A stretch of 64,000 bases of DNA from CAVPCZ01 sp963779225 (GTDB lineage: Bacteria > Bacteroidota > Ignavibacteria > UBA10030 > UBA6906): assembly GCA_963779225.1 (NCBI GenBank), contig CAVZWW010000002.1, positions 248,001-312,000 on the forward strand, in the 5' to 3' direction. The notes below the pieces were generated by a model. That model was given only the letters and a program-made list of their open reading frames with translations, was not told the DNA's origin and searched no databases. The position numbers and the translations under genes are program-made. Shown piece after piece: positions 17,910-27,111 of this stretch. Positions within the stretch are counted from its first letter, which is position 1, and each line of letters opens with the position of its first letter.

Positions 17910-20038
17910 TGGCTCCTCACGGTCTGTGTGAGGACGACTGACCAGGAGCAGGCGTCCTCATTGCCGGCGGGTGCGAGTGTGAACCGCCAGTGGGGTATCA
18001 TGACCGATCCCTGGTACAGACGCTCAAATCCCGCCTCCGAGAGCGAGACTGTTTCGATAGGAAAACGCCAGAGCCCGGCCGGACGGTCAAGCGTGAAGAC
18101 TACTTCCACATTCATCCACGCGTCCACAGCACCGAATTCGCGGATTGAACCGTGTTCTCCTCGTGAACGCAACCTGCCTCCCTCCAGTGGCTTCCCGTCA
18201 ATTGTGTAGTACCGGTCAGGCGCGTCCCCGGCCATCCCCCCGAGGGCGAGCTCTACGCCGAAATGTATATCTATGGGGGAACTCTCGAGGTTTTCGACGG
18301 AATAGTCGACGGTGAATGCACTGGAAACAAGCGAGTAACGGAATGTCTTCTTGACCCGCACCCTGTGCTTCAGCCCGGCCCTCCAGAGTGCTCCCGACCG
18401 TTCGAATTCCACAACGGCATGCTCCGCATCGCCGATAACGGTGCTCCGGTAAGGCTGATTCACGAAATCCCCGAGTTCCCCGTAGTTGCAATGGAGCAGT
18501 CCTTTCAGATCCGTCCCGTCGGCGAAGAAGTGATCCACGAAGGAAGCGTGCCTGTACCAGTCAAAATGAAGATATTCATCGAGATTTTTCTCTTTGGCGA
18601 TCAGTTCATCCCAGCCGCTCCCTGCCTCATGGCTCCGGATCGCTCTAAGAAGCTTCCGATGCGATGCCTCTTCCCGCCGGCTGAGTATGTCCAGAAGATT
18701 CACGCACCCCGGTTTGTAGTCCAACTCAACGAGACTTCCACCGAGATCCGGCTTGAAACAGAAATCCATAACGGGTGATTCCACAATAACTTCATTATGT
18801 CCGTCGCAGTCAAAATCTTCCAACTCAGTCTTTACGGCTCTGATCTGTTCGATCTCGTCCAGAAGGCTCTCCGCCTTAATAAGATTCCTGAAGACGGGAA
18901 AACGGAGATTGGGCAAATAAACGCCACCGAACAGTCCATGCCAGAGGGAATCGTTGCACTGGCCCGCCCAGAGATGGTCATATACCTCCAGGGGGACTAT
19001 ACCCCTGCTTTCAGTGTCGTGGAGACGCGCGGAGATGCGGAGCATCTTCTTATGCATCTGGTTCGCCTCGGGATATTTCGTGAGGAAGTTGCGCCAGAAT
19101 CCACCCCTCACAAACATTCCGTTGGTCTCCAGTGCTCCCGTGCTCCGGAGTGACTGCTCGAAATCCTCCAGCCGGAGGTTCACCGAGGCGGGAAGAACCC
19201 ACCTGGCCATCTCACTGTAGGAGTCCGTGGGGAGGTAGAAGCGTCCCAGAGGCGGAAAGGTGTCCACGACGTCTTTGAGATGGACTGACCTGACGAGCAC
19301 CCCCTCCCTTTCCACCATGCTGCAAAAGGCCTCCAGCCAGCCGTCACCATAGACGTGCTTGTGGGTTTTGGGCCAGATGCCGAATTTTTCCCCGTCATCG
19401 GCGTGTATGACAATATGCGAACCTTCCGCCGAGGCGGAGGAGGAGAAGTACCTGAGGGTCTCCTCAACGGGCCGGAACGGGATCGTGTACCGGAGGGTCT
19501 TGTCTATGGGCAGGATTTTCAGGGTCTCACCAAGCTCTTCCGTAACGTAGTACCCGAGCAGCTCTTCGTCCGTCAACCCCGCATGCCTGAAGTGCGTATC
19601 GTCCACGACAACAAACTCCACTCCTGCACGCGAAAGAGACGCCGCCAGGTGCGGTTCCCACACACGTTCGGCAAGCCACATCCCCCGCGGCCTGAAGCCA
19701 AACGTTGTCTGGATCAGGTCGGTGAGTTTCCGAATCTGTCCGATGCGGTCAGCCTCAGGGATGACCGCAAGGATCGCTTCATAGTAGGCGCCTGTGAGCA
19801 GTTCCAGCTGTCCGCGTTCAACGAGCAGGCGCATCCGCTCGACAAACTCCGGGTGAACCCTTAGGAGCCACTCCAGCAGCGTCCCCGTCCAGTGTTGTGT
19901 GCACTTGACCGCAGGATGCCGCTCCAGCACCTCGAGGAACGGTTCGTACGAATGGCGGTAGGCCTCTTCAAAGACGGTATCGAAATTGCCGGCCGGCTGA
20001 TGATTGTGAACAGCGAAAACGAAATTGATGATGTTCAT
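17906..20038 (-). CDS. GH57 family 4-alpha-glucanotransferase/alpha-amylase
   Basis: A cytosolic alpha-glucan-active enzyme. The 710 residues begin INFVFAVHNHQPAGNFD (GH57 region 1, HNHQP). The nucleophile motif is RGMWLAERVWEP (region 3, Glu about 120) and the acid motif is VIHADDGEKFG (region 4, Asp about 213). The second half carries the DUF1925/DUF1926-type beta domains seen in 4-alpha-glucanotransferases (for example HYNYGELGDFVNQPY and GVELALGG regions), so transferase rather than amylase is more likely. No signal peptide is present. It overlaps the GT2 gene and follows the lipoprotein gene by 7 nt. Confidence 0.9.
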   Translation of the reverse strand: MNIINFVFAVHNHQPAGNFDTVFEEAYRHSYEPFLEVLERHPAVKCTQHWTGTLLEWLLRVHPEFVERMRLLVERGQLELLTGAYYEAILAVIPEADRIGQIRKLTDLIQTTFGFRPRGMWLAERVWEPHLAASLSRAGVEFVVVDDTHFRHAGLTDEELLGYYVTEELGETLKILPIDKTLRYTIPFRPVEETLRYFSSSASAEGSHIVIHADDGEKFGIWPKTHKHVYGDGWLEAFCSMVEREGVLVRSVHLKDVVDTFPPLGRFYLPTDSYSEMARWVLPASVNLRLEDFEQSLRSTGALETNGMFVRGGFWRNFLTKYPEANQMHKKMLRISARLHDTESRGIVPLEVYDHLWAGQCNDSLWHGLFGGVYLPNLRFPVFRNLIKAESLLDEIEQIRAVKTELEDFDCDGHNEVIVESPVMDFCFKPDLGGSLVELDYKPGCVNLLDILSRREEASHRKLLRAIRSHEAGSGWDELIAKEKNLDEYLHFDWYRHASFVDHFFADGTDLKGLLHCNYGELGDFVNQPYRSTVIGDAEHAVVEFERSGALWRAGLKHRVRVKKTFRYSLVSSAFTVDYSVENLESSPIDIHFGVELALGGMAGDAPDRYYTIDGKPLEGGRLRSRGEHGSIREFGAVDAWMNVEVVFTLDRPAGLWRFPIETVSLSEAGFERLYQGSVMIPHWRFTLAPAGNEDACSWSVVLTQTVRSH

Positions 20039-20045
20039 GGTGTCT

Positions 20046-20744
20046 CTAATTGGGGGGCGGCGGAAGTGGCAGGTCGTAGAGTTCGTAGACGACCGGCAAT
20101 TCCCGTTTGATAATCTCGAGGGGCTGTACCCTCTCGAACACCTGCATTGATGTGGTCACCACCATCGAAATGGTATCCGACTGAAAGAAGGTCCGGCCTT
20201 TGCTGTCGAAAGCCTCATGGTACGTGGGAAATGTCCAGAACGGGGTCCCGTTGTCCGTCCGCTGATCCCACACCCCCATCAGCTCGACATGTTCGTGCAC
20301 GCCGAGGGTCAGCACCGGGCCGAAGAAACCCGGCGGAGCAACAAGGTCGTCCCGACCAAGCTGCAGAGTCCGCACCGAGTCGGGTTTCACGCTGAGAGAG
20401 AGAGTCACGGTGGCGCGGATGAGCGCATCTTCGGACAGCACCTCGTCATGGACGTTCGTCATGGAAAGCCTGACGTTGCCGCCTGTGAAGAGAGTGTCGT
20501 CGCCGCCGTACCCATGGAGGCTGATAATGTCACCGACCATCCCGACATCCGGGTGGAGCACTTCCGGCGGATCAACCCTCGGTGGGAGCGACTCTTCGCA
20601 TCCCGTCCACAGCACCGCCAGCACGACGACGGGCAATGCCGGCGCAAGCAACCCCGCAACAAGCGACCTTGCGGCTGACAGCCTCGAAGCAACCCGCCCT
20701 GGACCGGGCAGCTTCGTGAACGGCGGCCTCGGGGCACTCAACAT
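20046..20744 (-). CDS. Putative lipoprotein of unknown function
   Basis: A hydrophobic segment with a possible lipobox (LPVVVLAVLWTGC) precedes about 185 residues of soluble, beta-rich sequence (EESLPPRVDPPEVLHPDVG..., HEHVELMGVWDQRTDNGTPFW), ending in a Pro-rich tail. I do not recognise a family. The frame is open upstream to about 20915, but that part is a highly Arg-rich shadow of a degenerate repeat region. I therefore use ATG 20744; it has no ribosome site and the true start is uncertain. Its place directly after a TonB-dependent receptor gene suggests a surface or periplasmic lipoprotein partner. Confidence 0.6.
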   Translation of the reverse strand: MLSAPRPPFTKLPGPGRVASRLSAARSLVAGLLAPALPVVVLAVLWTGCEESLPPRVDPPEVLHPDVGMVGDIISLHGYGGDDTLFTGGNVRLSMTNVHDEVLSEDALIRATVTLSLSVKPDSVRTLQLGRDDLVAPPGFFGPVLTLGVHEHVELMGVWDQRTDNGTPFWTFPTYHEAFDSKGRTFFQSDTISMVVTTSMQVFERVQPLEIIKRELPVVYELYDLPLPPPPN

Positions 20745-20812
20745 CCGGGCGAGCAACCGCCGAACGAGCCCTCTTGCGGCCGGCTGCTTCAAAGCAGTAG
20801 GCTCCGGAACAC
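20648..20812. repeat. Degenerate GC-rich repeats at the lipoprotein N-terminus
   Basis: A block at about 20648-20692 recurs imperfectly at about 20752-20796 (both begin AGCAACC, contain CTTGCGGC and end GAAGCA/AAAGCA). The intervening sequence shows weaker copies. It covers the N-terminal coding region of the putative lipoprotein and makes its start hard to place. Confidence 0.45.
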
Positions 20813-21021
20813 GCACCCCTCCCCCGCCATCGTGTGCACGGATGCCGGGTCTTCTGACGCGTCCCCGAATTTTCTGCCTTCCCCGGGCCATCATGAGCAT
20901 GTCACGGATTGACAATCCTGTAGTGTATTTGAACCATGGAACCCGCCTCCATTATTGGGGGTGATCCTGACCCCGACTCGGCCCACTGCGTCTCTGCCAC
21001 CGGGCCATTTGTCCGAAGGAT

Positions 21022-23535
21022 CTAGAATACAACACGGAAACCCAGACTCGTCCTCCGGCCGGTGTAGTATCCTGATGGATCTCCCAGTTCCCCTCCCTCC
21101 AGTCCGTTTGAATCCATCCAGCGGACATTCTTTTCGTTAAGGAGGTTGCGGCAGTCGACGTACAGCGCGAGTACCGCACCGGGCCACCAGGAAAAGCGGA
21201 AGCGTTGTTCCGCCCGCAGGTCCACATTGGTGTACGCGGACATGCGCGCGTTGTTCTGCAGAAAGACGCCGCCGTCAATCTCTTCAAAGCCTGTGCTTGT
21301 AGGATAGGCGGTATACGGGCGGCCCGTATGCCACTCGAACACCGTGTTGATGTCCATTTCCCAGGGCAATCTCAGCAGGGCCACCCCCTTCACGGTATGT
21401 CGCTGGTCCCAGCTCAACGGATAAATGCGCTGTCCCGGCGGCAGACCGTATTGCGCAATGTAGAATCCGTCAGAAGCGCTCCCGCTCTCACCTTCCGCCA
21501 CCATATAGGTGTAGGACAGCTCTCCCGTCAGCCACGATCCCCGGTCGCGGGACACGACCAGTTCGAAACCCGATGCTTCACCGTACGGGTTGTTCACGTA
21601 TTCGGCAAACCCGAATCCGCCGGAAAGCTTGCTGTCGCCGGGAATGAAGGTCTTCGAATCGACCAGATTGCTGCTCTCTTTCCGGAAATACGTCCCCGAC
21701 GCCACGATATCGAACGGCAGCACATATTTCAGGCTGAGCTCCCAGACCTTCGTGCGCTCGGGCTCAAGATCGGGATTTCCGGTGATCGCGCTGATGCCCT
21801 TGGCCAGCCCCACCCGGTCAAGCCCCGTGTAGAGATAATCGAACAGCGGGTACTGGAAATACCATCCGAGGTTGACGAAAAGGTAGCCGCGTTCCGCTAT
21901 CTGCATGGCCGCACCGAAGCGGGGACTCACCTGTTGCTTGAACGATGCGGGAGTTGTGCCTGCGACGCGGAAAGAGTAGGCGGTATCCGCCAGCGGGATT
22001 GCCTCCACCTGGGGCCGCTCTGCCCTGGGATCCAGAAAATCATACCGGAGCCCGAAAGTCAGCAGGACACCCTCGGCGGGGACATCGATCTTGGATTGCG
22101 CATAGAGCGAACCGGAGCGCGGGTGATAGTCGTATGCTGATATGAAAGTGATCTGCGGTTCATTCACCAGCGGCTTCCCGAAGTACGTCAGCCGCGGCTC
22201 CTGTTTCACCAGATCCGCTTCCAGGTTGTACAGCGTCAGCTCACCGCCGAATTTCAGGAGCTGGGTTCGGCTCACGTTGTATGTGCCGTCGAACCGCAGA
22301 CCGTAACTTTCCTGTCCGGAATTGCTCCACCAGGTGCGCTGGCCGTCTACGATATACTGCAGGAAGAAGTCGTACTGGTAAGGGTCGTTCACGGGCATGT
22401 CCGTCTTCTCCCCCGCTCCTATCCTGGAACGGACAAAAAAGCGGTTCAGGCTTGCGGTGTAGAAGAACGACTCCGAAGGGGAATGGGAAAGGATTGCCGC
22501 AATCCTGTTGGAGGTGCGCCGTTCCGGAGGCAGACCGTCCAGATTGAAGCGCCAGGGAAACTCATAGTCGTGCCAGTCATGATCTGACACCAGCACCTGC
22601 ATTCCCAGACGGAGTGTCGGGCCGCTCTGGTAGTCGATCTTCCCGAAGGCGTTGATGGTCCGGTCCACGGGCCCGGCAATGGACGTATGCTGGAAGTCCT
22701 GCCACCAGCGGGTGTCGGTGAGAAGACCTGTCACTGCGGCAAGGTAGTGCACCGATTCCCGTACGATCGGTCCCGAGGCGGAGAGTTCAAAGTCCGTCGT
22801 GCGGCTGTTCTGCGTCCCGCCGAAGATATTATCCTTGTCGGCACGCACGAACCCGCGGTGCTCGTCCGTCCCCGTCTTGCTCACAATGTTCACCACGCCG
22901 GAAAGAGCATTTCCGTACTCAGCCTCAAACCCGCCGGTGTATATGCTCATGCCGGTGATGGAGCTGTTGGGAAGAGTGGCACCCCGTTCCCCGCTCAGGA
23001 GATCCTGCACCGGAAGGCCATCGACGAGATACAGAACCTCTGTGGTTTTCCCTCCCCGGAAGTTCCCTTCGATGGTCACGCCGGGTTTGAGACGGACAGC
23101 GTCGACGATGTTGTCGACCGGGAGCAGCTGGACGTCCTCGCCGGAAATCGAGTAGGTGGTCTGGGTAATGTCCCGCTGGATCAGCGGTTTCTCCTGGGTG
23201 ATCACCATCTCTTCCAGGGTCACATCGGTCGGCTCGAGCTCAAAGGTCAACCGCGTGCGGAGGTCGGGGTGGATGACGACATTTCTGCGCACTGTTGACT
23301 GATATCCGATGTGCGTGCAGCGGATGTCGTAGCTCCCCGCCCGGACATTGAGGACCACGAAGTACCCGTCAGGCCCTGTGGTTGCGCCGACCTTGAGCCC
23401 TGCCAGCACCACATTGACCCCCGGCAACGGTTCGCCGGTCTGCTTATCCGTAATGACGCCCTCGAGAATGCCGTCGGTGCCGGCGTTCGCCTCCGCGCCG
23501 ATCAACAACAACAGCAGGATGGCGGCACGTCTCAT
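21022..23535 (-). CDS. TonB-dependent receptor with N-terminal CarboxypepD_reg-like domain
   Basis: An outer-membrane active transporter. The 837 residues contain a signal peptide (AAILLLLLIGAEANA), a carboxypeptidase-regulatory-like beta domain (about 22-105, GVITDKQTGEPLPGVNVVLAG) and a plug (about 115-240, VDNIVDAVRLKPGVTIEGNFRGGKTTEVLYLVDG). A beta barrel follows, ending in an aromatic residue (GFRVVF). It starts at ATG 23535, overlapping the lysS stop. No SusD homologue follows; the next genes are a lipoprotein, GH57 and GT2. The substrate is unknown; an alpha-glucan link is only suggested by neighbours. Confidence 0.92.
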   Translation of the reverse strand: MRRAAILLLLLIGAEANAGTDGILEGVITDKQTGEPLPGVNVVLAGLKVGATTGPDGYFVVLNVRAGSYDIRCTHIGYQSTVRRNVVIHPDLRTRLTFELEPTDVTLEEMVITQEKPLIQRDITQTTYSISGEDVQLLPVDNIVDAVRLKPGVTIEGNFRGGKTTEVLYLVDGLPVQDLLSGERGATLPNSSITGMSIYTGGFEAEYGNALSGVVNIVSKTGTDEHRGFVRADKDNIFGGTQNSRTTDFELSASGPIVRESVHYLAAVTGLLTDTRWWQDFQHTSIAGPVDRTINAFGKIDYQSGPTLRLGMQVLVSDHDWHDYEFPWRFNLDGLPPERRTSNRIAAILSHSPSESFFYTASLNRFFVRSRIGAGEKTDMPVNDPYQYDFFLQYIVDGQRTWWSNSGQESYGLRFDGTYNVSRTQLLKFGGELTLYNLEADLVKQEPRLTYFGKPLVNEPQITFISAYDYHPRSGSLYAQSKIDVPAEGVLLTFGLRYDFLDPRAERPQVEAIPLADTAYSFRVAGTTPASFKQQVSPRFGAAMQIAERGYLFVNLGWYFQYPLFDYLYTGLDRVGLAKGISAITGNPDLEPERTKVWELSLKYVLPFDIVASGTYFRKESSNLVDSKTFIPGDSKLSGGFGFAEYVNNPYGEASGFELVVSRDRGSWLTGELSYTYMVAEGESGSASDGFYIAQYGLPPGQRIYPLSWDQRHTVKGVALLRLPWEMDINTVFEWHTGRPYTAYPTSTGFEEIDGGVFLQNNARMSAYTNVDLRAEQRFRFSWWPGAVLALYVDCRNLLNEKNVRWMDSNGLEGGELGDPSGYYTGRRTSLGFRVVF

Positions 23536-25055
23536 CGTTCGGGTTTCATTTGCGGGAAGAAGATGACGTCACGGATGGATTCCTGTCCGGTGAGCAGCAT
23601 GGTCATGCGATCGATTCCGATGCCGAGGCCCGACGTCGGCGGCATGCCGTACTCCAGTGCCCGCAGGAAATCCTCGTCCAGCGGCTGCACCTCATCTTCC
23701 CCCTGCGCCCGGGCGCGCATTTGTTCATCGAACCGTGCCCGCTGGTCCAGAGGATCGTTAAGCTCCGTGAACGCGTTGCAGATTTCGTGACCGTTGCAGA
23801 TCGCTTCGAAGCGCTCCACCAGTCCCTCTTCACTCCTGTGCCGCTTGGCCAGAGGGGACATCTCCACGGGGTAATCGGTAATAAACGTGGGCTGGATCAG
23901 GTTGTGTTCGACCTTCTCGCTGAATATCTCATCGATGATCTTCCCCGCCCCATCCGTCGGCGTGACATCCACATGCAGCCGCTTTGCCTCAGTCCGGAGT
24001 TCGTTCACGCTCATTCCCCGCAACGAGACCCCCGTATATTCCTTGATCGCGTCGAACATGCTGATGCGTTTCCACGGCGGGGCAAAATCAATCTCCCGGT
24101 CGCCGATGGTCACACGGGTTGAACCGTTCAACCCCTTCGCCACGGTCGCCACCATTTCCTCCACCATCCCCATCATCCATTGGTAGTCGCGGTATGCGAC
24201 GTACACCTCGAGCATGGTGAATTCGGGGTTGTGGGATTTGTCCATCCCTTCGTTCCGGAAGTCTTTGGAGATCTCGTACACGCCGTCAAACCCGCCGACG
24301 ATCAGTCTTTTGAGATAGAGCTCGTCCGCGATCCGCAGGTACAGATCGACATCCAGGGCGTTGTGATGGGTAACAAACGGCCGTGCAAAGGCCCCGCCGT
24401 ACAACGGTTGCAGGATCGGGGTCTCCACTTCAAGAAACCCCAGACCGTCCAGGAAAGCCCGCACGGTGGAGATAATCCGGGCCCGTTTGACAAATACTTC
24501 CCGCACCCCGGGATTGACCACCAGATCGACGTACCGCTGGCGGTAACGCAATTCCTTGTCGACAAACTCGTCGTACACCACGGTATTCCCCTTCTCGTCC
24601 ACCTTTTCTTTTGGCGTGGGAATCGGACGGAGGGATTTGGCAAGCAAGACGAGATGCCGGGCGTGAATCGATACCTCCCCGGTTTTTGTGCGGAAGACGA
24701 ACCCCTCAACGCCGACGATGTCACCGATGTCCATCAGCTTGAAAGCGTCGTACACGTCACCCAGTTCGTCGCGCTTCAGATACACCTGGATACGCCCGCG
24801 AGAATCTTCAATGTGGCAGAACGACGCCTTGCCCATCCGTCGCAGGGACATCACACGGCCGGCTACCGCAACATCTTGTTGCGGCTGATCGTCCTTGTAC
24901 GACTCCTTGATGCCGGCCGACCATGCGTTCCGGTCAAATGCATACGGATACGGGTTGATGCCTCGGCGTTTGAGCTCTTCCAGCTCTTCGCGCCGGCGGA
25001 GCATGAGGGTGTTGATGTCAGGAATGTCGTGTTTCTCTTCCAAACGGAACTCCAT
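23532..25055 (-). CDS. lysS: Lysyl-tRNA synthetase, class II
   Basis: Charges tRNA-Lys. I choose ATG 25055 (MEFRLEEKHDIPD); the open frame extends upstream through a hydrophobic stretch that is an artefact of the adjacent repeat. The 507 residues match the usual length of about 500. Visible are the OB-fold anticodon-binding domain (VAVAGRVMSLRRMGKASF), class II motif 2 (FRNEGMDKSHNPEFTMLE) and motif 3 (GLGIGIDRMTMLLTG). A candidate promoter ends 28 nt upstream. The stop overlaps the TonB receptor ATG. Confidence 0.97.
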   Translation of the reverse strand: MEFRLEEKHDIPDINTLMLRRREELEELKRRGINPYPYAFDRNAWSAGIKESYKDDQPQQDVAVAGRVMSLRRMGKASFCHIEDSRGRIQVYLKRDELGDVYDAFKLMDIGDIVGVEGFVFRTKTGEVSIHARHLVLLAKSLRPIPTPKEKVDEKGNTVVYDEFVDKELRYRQRYVDLVVNPGVREVFVKRARIISTVRAFLDGLGFLEVETPILQPLYGGAFARPFVTHHNALDVDLYLRIADELYLKRLIVGGFDGVYEISKDFRNEGMDKSHNPEFTMLEVYVAYRDYQWMMGMVEEMVATVAKGLNGSTRVTIGDREIDFAPPWKRISMFDAIKEYTGVSLRGMSVNELRTEAKRLHVDVTPTDGAGKIIDEIFSEKVEHNLIQPTFITDYPVEMSPLAKRHRSEEGLVERFEAICNGHEICNAFTELNDPLDQRARFDEQMRARAQGEDEVQPLDEDFLRALEYGMPPTSGLGIGIDRMTMLLTGQESIRDVIFFPQMKPER

Positions 25056-25083
25056 GGGGGATGGATTGTAGGACTTGAAGTAA

Positions 25084-25112
25084 AAAGTAGGGAGAATGCC
25101 TGCAATAAGCAA
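25084..25112 (-). promoter_or_regulatory. Candidate sigma70-like promoter for lysS
   Basis: On the minus strand: TTGCTT (25112-25107), a 17-nt spacer, TACTTT (25089-25084). It lies directly between the 21-bp repeat array and lysS. The -35 is imperfect, so this is weaker than the other promoter calls. Confidence 0.4.
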
Positions 25113-25121
25113 GAAAAGGGC

Positions 25122-25226
25122 AATCGGCGAGGCCGGAAGAGTAATCAAGGGAGCCGGAACTGCAGTCAGCGGAGGTGGAAGTACAATCAGCGGGGCCAGA
25201 AGTGCTATCAGCGAGGCCGGGAATTT
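25122..25226. repeat. Five tandem copies of a 21-bp degenerate repeat
   Basis: Blocks of exactly 21 bp begin at 25122, 25143, 25164, 25185 and 25206, sharing the core ATCAGCGRGGCCGGAA on the plus strand. The block to the left (25101-25121) may be a decayed copy. It is non-coding apart from the last residues of a small membrane-protein frame that ends at 25208. Confidence 0.8.
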
Positions 25227-25348
25227 TCCTTCTCGCGTGATCCTCTCAGGAGCCGGCGGAGATCACCCACACCACGGATGCCGATGAAGGCCGCAACTCC
25301 GAAAAAGAGCAGCACCGAAATAGAGTAAACGACCAACCAGAAAATCAT
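25208..25348 (-). CDS. Possible 46-residue membrane protein
   Basis: Starting at ATG 25348 the frame encodes one clear transmembrane helix (MIFWLVVYSISVLLFFGVAAF) followed by a basic cytosolic tail (LRRLLRGSREKENSRPR). The ribosome site is weak (GCGGGA). The frame continues upstream without a better start. No family is recognised. Small single-span proteins of this layout occur as transporter accessories, but no transporter is adjacent. Its stop falls inside the last unit of the 21-bp repeat. Confidence 0.4.
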   Translation of the reverse strand: MIFWLVVYSISVLLFFGVAAFIGIRGVGDLRRLLRGSREKENSRPR

Positions 25349-25376
25349 TCCCGCTGTCAAATCCGCTGCGCTCCAT

Positions 25377-25577
25377 TCATGGGGTGTCGTGCGAAGCACG
25401 GTCAATCCAGAGCACCGGTTGCCGGATGGGCATATTGCGTATCGACTCTTCAGCCTCAGGATCTGCGGGTAAGGACTGCCAGACCCGGTAGCATCGTTCG
25501 TCTCCAAACGCTTCCGACGCAAAGAGCAGCGTTGCGTGGCGTATGGCCGGCCGGGGAAAACGTTCCCTGAGGTTCAC
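25377..25577 (-). CDS. Possible small protein downstream of the PL6 gene
   Basis: A 66-residue frame from GTG 25577, with AAGGA 9 nt upstream that lies in the last codons of the PL6 gene. The product (starting MNLRERFPRPAIRHATLLF, ending WIDRASHDTP) has no signal peptide or recognised domain. A start upstream inside the PL6 gene is also possible. It could be real or chance; base composition is similar to its neighbours. Confidence 0.25.
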   Translation of the reverse strand: MNLRERFPRPAIRHATLLFASEAFGDERCYRVWQSLPADPEAEESIRNMPIRQPVLWIDRASHDTP

Positions 25578-25581
25578 GCAC

Positions 25582-27111
25582 TCATTCCTTTCCGAATGGC
25601 CCGACATCTGTCGGACTCAACGGTCTGTTGAGAGGCGTAACCCGGGACACTTCATCGGCCTTGGCATCAGGCCGGGACTTGCGGGGCTGCCCCTCGATGT
25701 CATGCGTCATGAAGGGCCACACGCCTTCCGCGGCGCCCAGCACCGGACTCCCTGCCCCCGGCCTCCACCATCCATCCTGCCTGACCAGACGCGGGTCCAC
25801 AATTTTGACCCCTGGAATGGGTTCGGCAGAAACCACTCCACCTCCGGAGGCAAACGCCACGTTCCCGCTCCAGGTGGTTTCCAGCGGGGGGGTGAGAAAA
25901 CGGATCAGCGTGTCCTTCTTGCCCACAAAGATGTTGTTGACAATGACCATTCCCGAGGGAGGGAGAGCCCACCAGTTGTTTTGAAAACCTGCGCCGTCAA
26001 AGCCGATCTCCAGGCCCGAGGCGTTATCAACCATGGTATTGAATGCAATCACTGCGTGCCGGATGCGATAGTGTTTGGTAAGGGGTTTCCCCTCGCCGTA
26101 GTCCGCATCCCCGTTCGTCGCCGCCAGGGTCGCGTCCCAGCCGCTCCCGGTGAGTCCTTCCATGTAGTTGTTCACAATCACCATGCTGTCGCCGCAAAAG
26201 CGCACTCCTCCGGTCCCGAGTGTCCAGGTCTTCCCCGTGCTGTCATTGAACATCCCTTTCCGGCCCCTTCCAAAGATAAAATTCCCGTCGACGGTGTTCC
26301 GGTTGCCGTGCCGCAACGAGAGTGAACCCAGGCATTCGCGGAACGTATTGTACCGGATGGTGTTATCGCTGGATTTGATGGAGATGTATTCCGGATCGCC
26401 GTCGCACCGCTCAAACAGGTTGTGTTCGAGCAGTGTGTATCCGCTCGAGAGCGTATAGTGTGATGAGCCGATCCGGATGGCTTCGAGGACATTTTCCGCG
26501 CGCGGACCGATCTCCCGGAAGTGATTGTGGTCGATCGTGTCATGTTGCGACACCTGATACCCGTCGGAGGGTTCCCCCTCGATGGTAATGAAGTTGCCCA
26601 GCTCGCGTTTGTCCTGAAACACGTTATGATCGATTCGGTTCTCGCGGCTCCTCCCATCCACCATCACCCAGCTGGAGCGGCCCTTCTCGCGCAACTGGAA
26701 TGTGTTGCGGCTTATGCACACCCGCCGGCAGTCCTGCAGGTGGACTGCCGGACCCTCGGTTCCTGAAAAGACAAATCCCTGGAGAATAACATGGGTCGCT
26801 CCTTTGAACAGGAAGCGGGACGGTCCCCTCAAATCCGTCCGGCCGACATGCCGCGCACAAATCACCACAGGTTGGGTGGGGGTGCCCTGCGCCGTGATCT
26901 CAACCAGCCCTCCCAGATCGAGTTGCCCGTCGTTTGTCATAACGGTGTCTCCCGGGAGGAGTGCGGCCACGGAAGACCGGAAAGCGGCGGGTGTATTGAC
27001 GGGGATGAGGCGTGCTCCTGCGGGCTGGATCCATAGCGGGAATGCCATCAGGAGAAGGATTGTCTCCCGGAGTGCCCGGGATCCATGATTCGTGTGGCTC
27101 TTCTGGTTCAT
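25582..27111 (-). CDS. PL6 family polysaccharide lyase (alginate lyase/chondroitinase B-like)
   Basis: An exported beta-helix lyase that cleaves uronate polymers by beta-elimination. I use ATG 27111, with AAGGGAG 4 nt upstream; the frame upstream is repeat-derived. The 509 residues have a signal peptide (ETILLLMAFPLWIQPAGA), then the PL6 beta helix from RLIPVNTPAAFRSSVAALLPGDTV. The catalytic pair typical of PL6 is present: Lys246 in YISIKSSDN and Arg267 in SLSLRHGNR. No T9SS domain is present, so it is probably periplasmic. Context favours alginate or a related polyuronate. It is one of two PL6 genes in the locus. Confidence 0.9.
   Translation of the reverse strand: MNQKSHTNHGSRALRETILLLMAFPLWIQPAGARLIPVNTPAAFRSSVAALLPGDTVMTNDGQLDLGGLVEITAQGTPTQPVVICARHVGRTDLRGPSRFLFKGATHVILQGFVFSGTEGPAVHLQDCRRVCISRNTFQLREKGRSSWVMVDGRSRENRIDHNVFQDKRELGNFITIEGEPSDGYQVSQHDTIDHNHFREIGPRAENVLEAIRIGSSHYTLSSGYTLLEHNLFERCDGDPEYISIKSSDNTIRYNTFRECLGSLSLRHGNRNTVDGNFIFGRGRKGMFNDSTGKTWTLGTGGVRFCGDSMVIVNNYMEGLTGSGWDATLAATNGDADYGEGKPLTKHYRIRHAVIAFNTMVDNASGLEIGFDGAGFQNNWWALPPSGMVIVNNIFVGKKDTLIRFLTPPLETTWSGNVAFASGGGVVSAEPIPGVKIVDPRLVRQDGWWRPGAGSPVLGAAEGVWPFMTHDIEGQPRKSRPDAKADEVSRVTPLNRPLSPTDVGPFGKE

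Larger units (their letters stand above)
25056..25581. other. Long spacer between the second PL6 gene and lysS
   Basis: 526 nt without a confidently recognised gene. From right to left it contains two small open frames on the minus strand (described separately), a five-copy 21-bp repeat and a candidate lysS promoter. I see no tRNA, terminator or transposon remnant. Confidence 0.6.
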
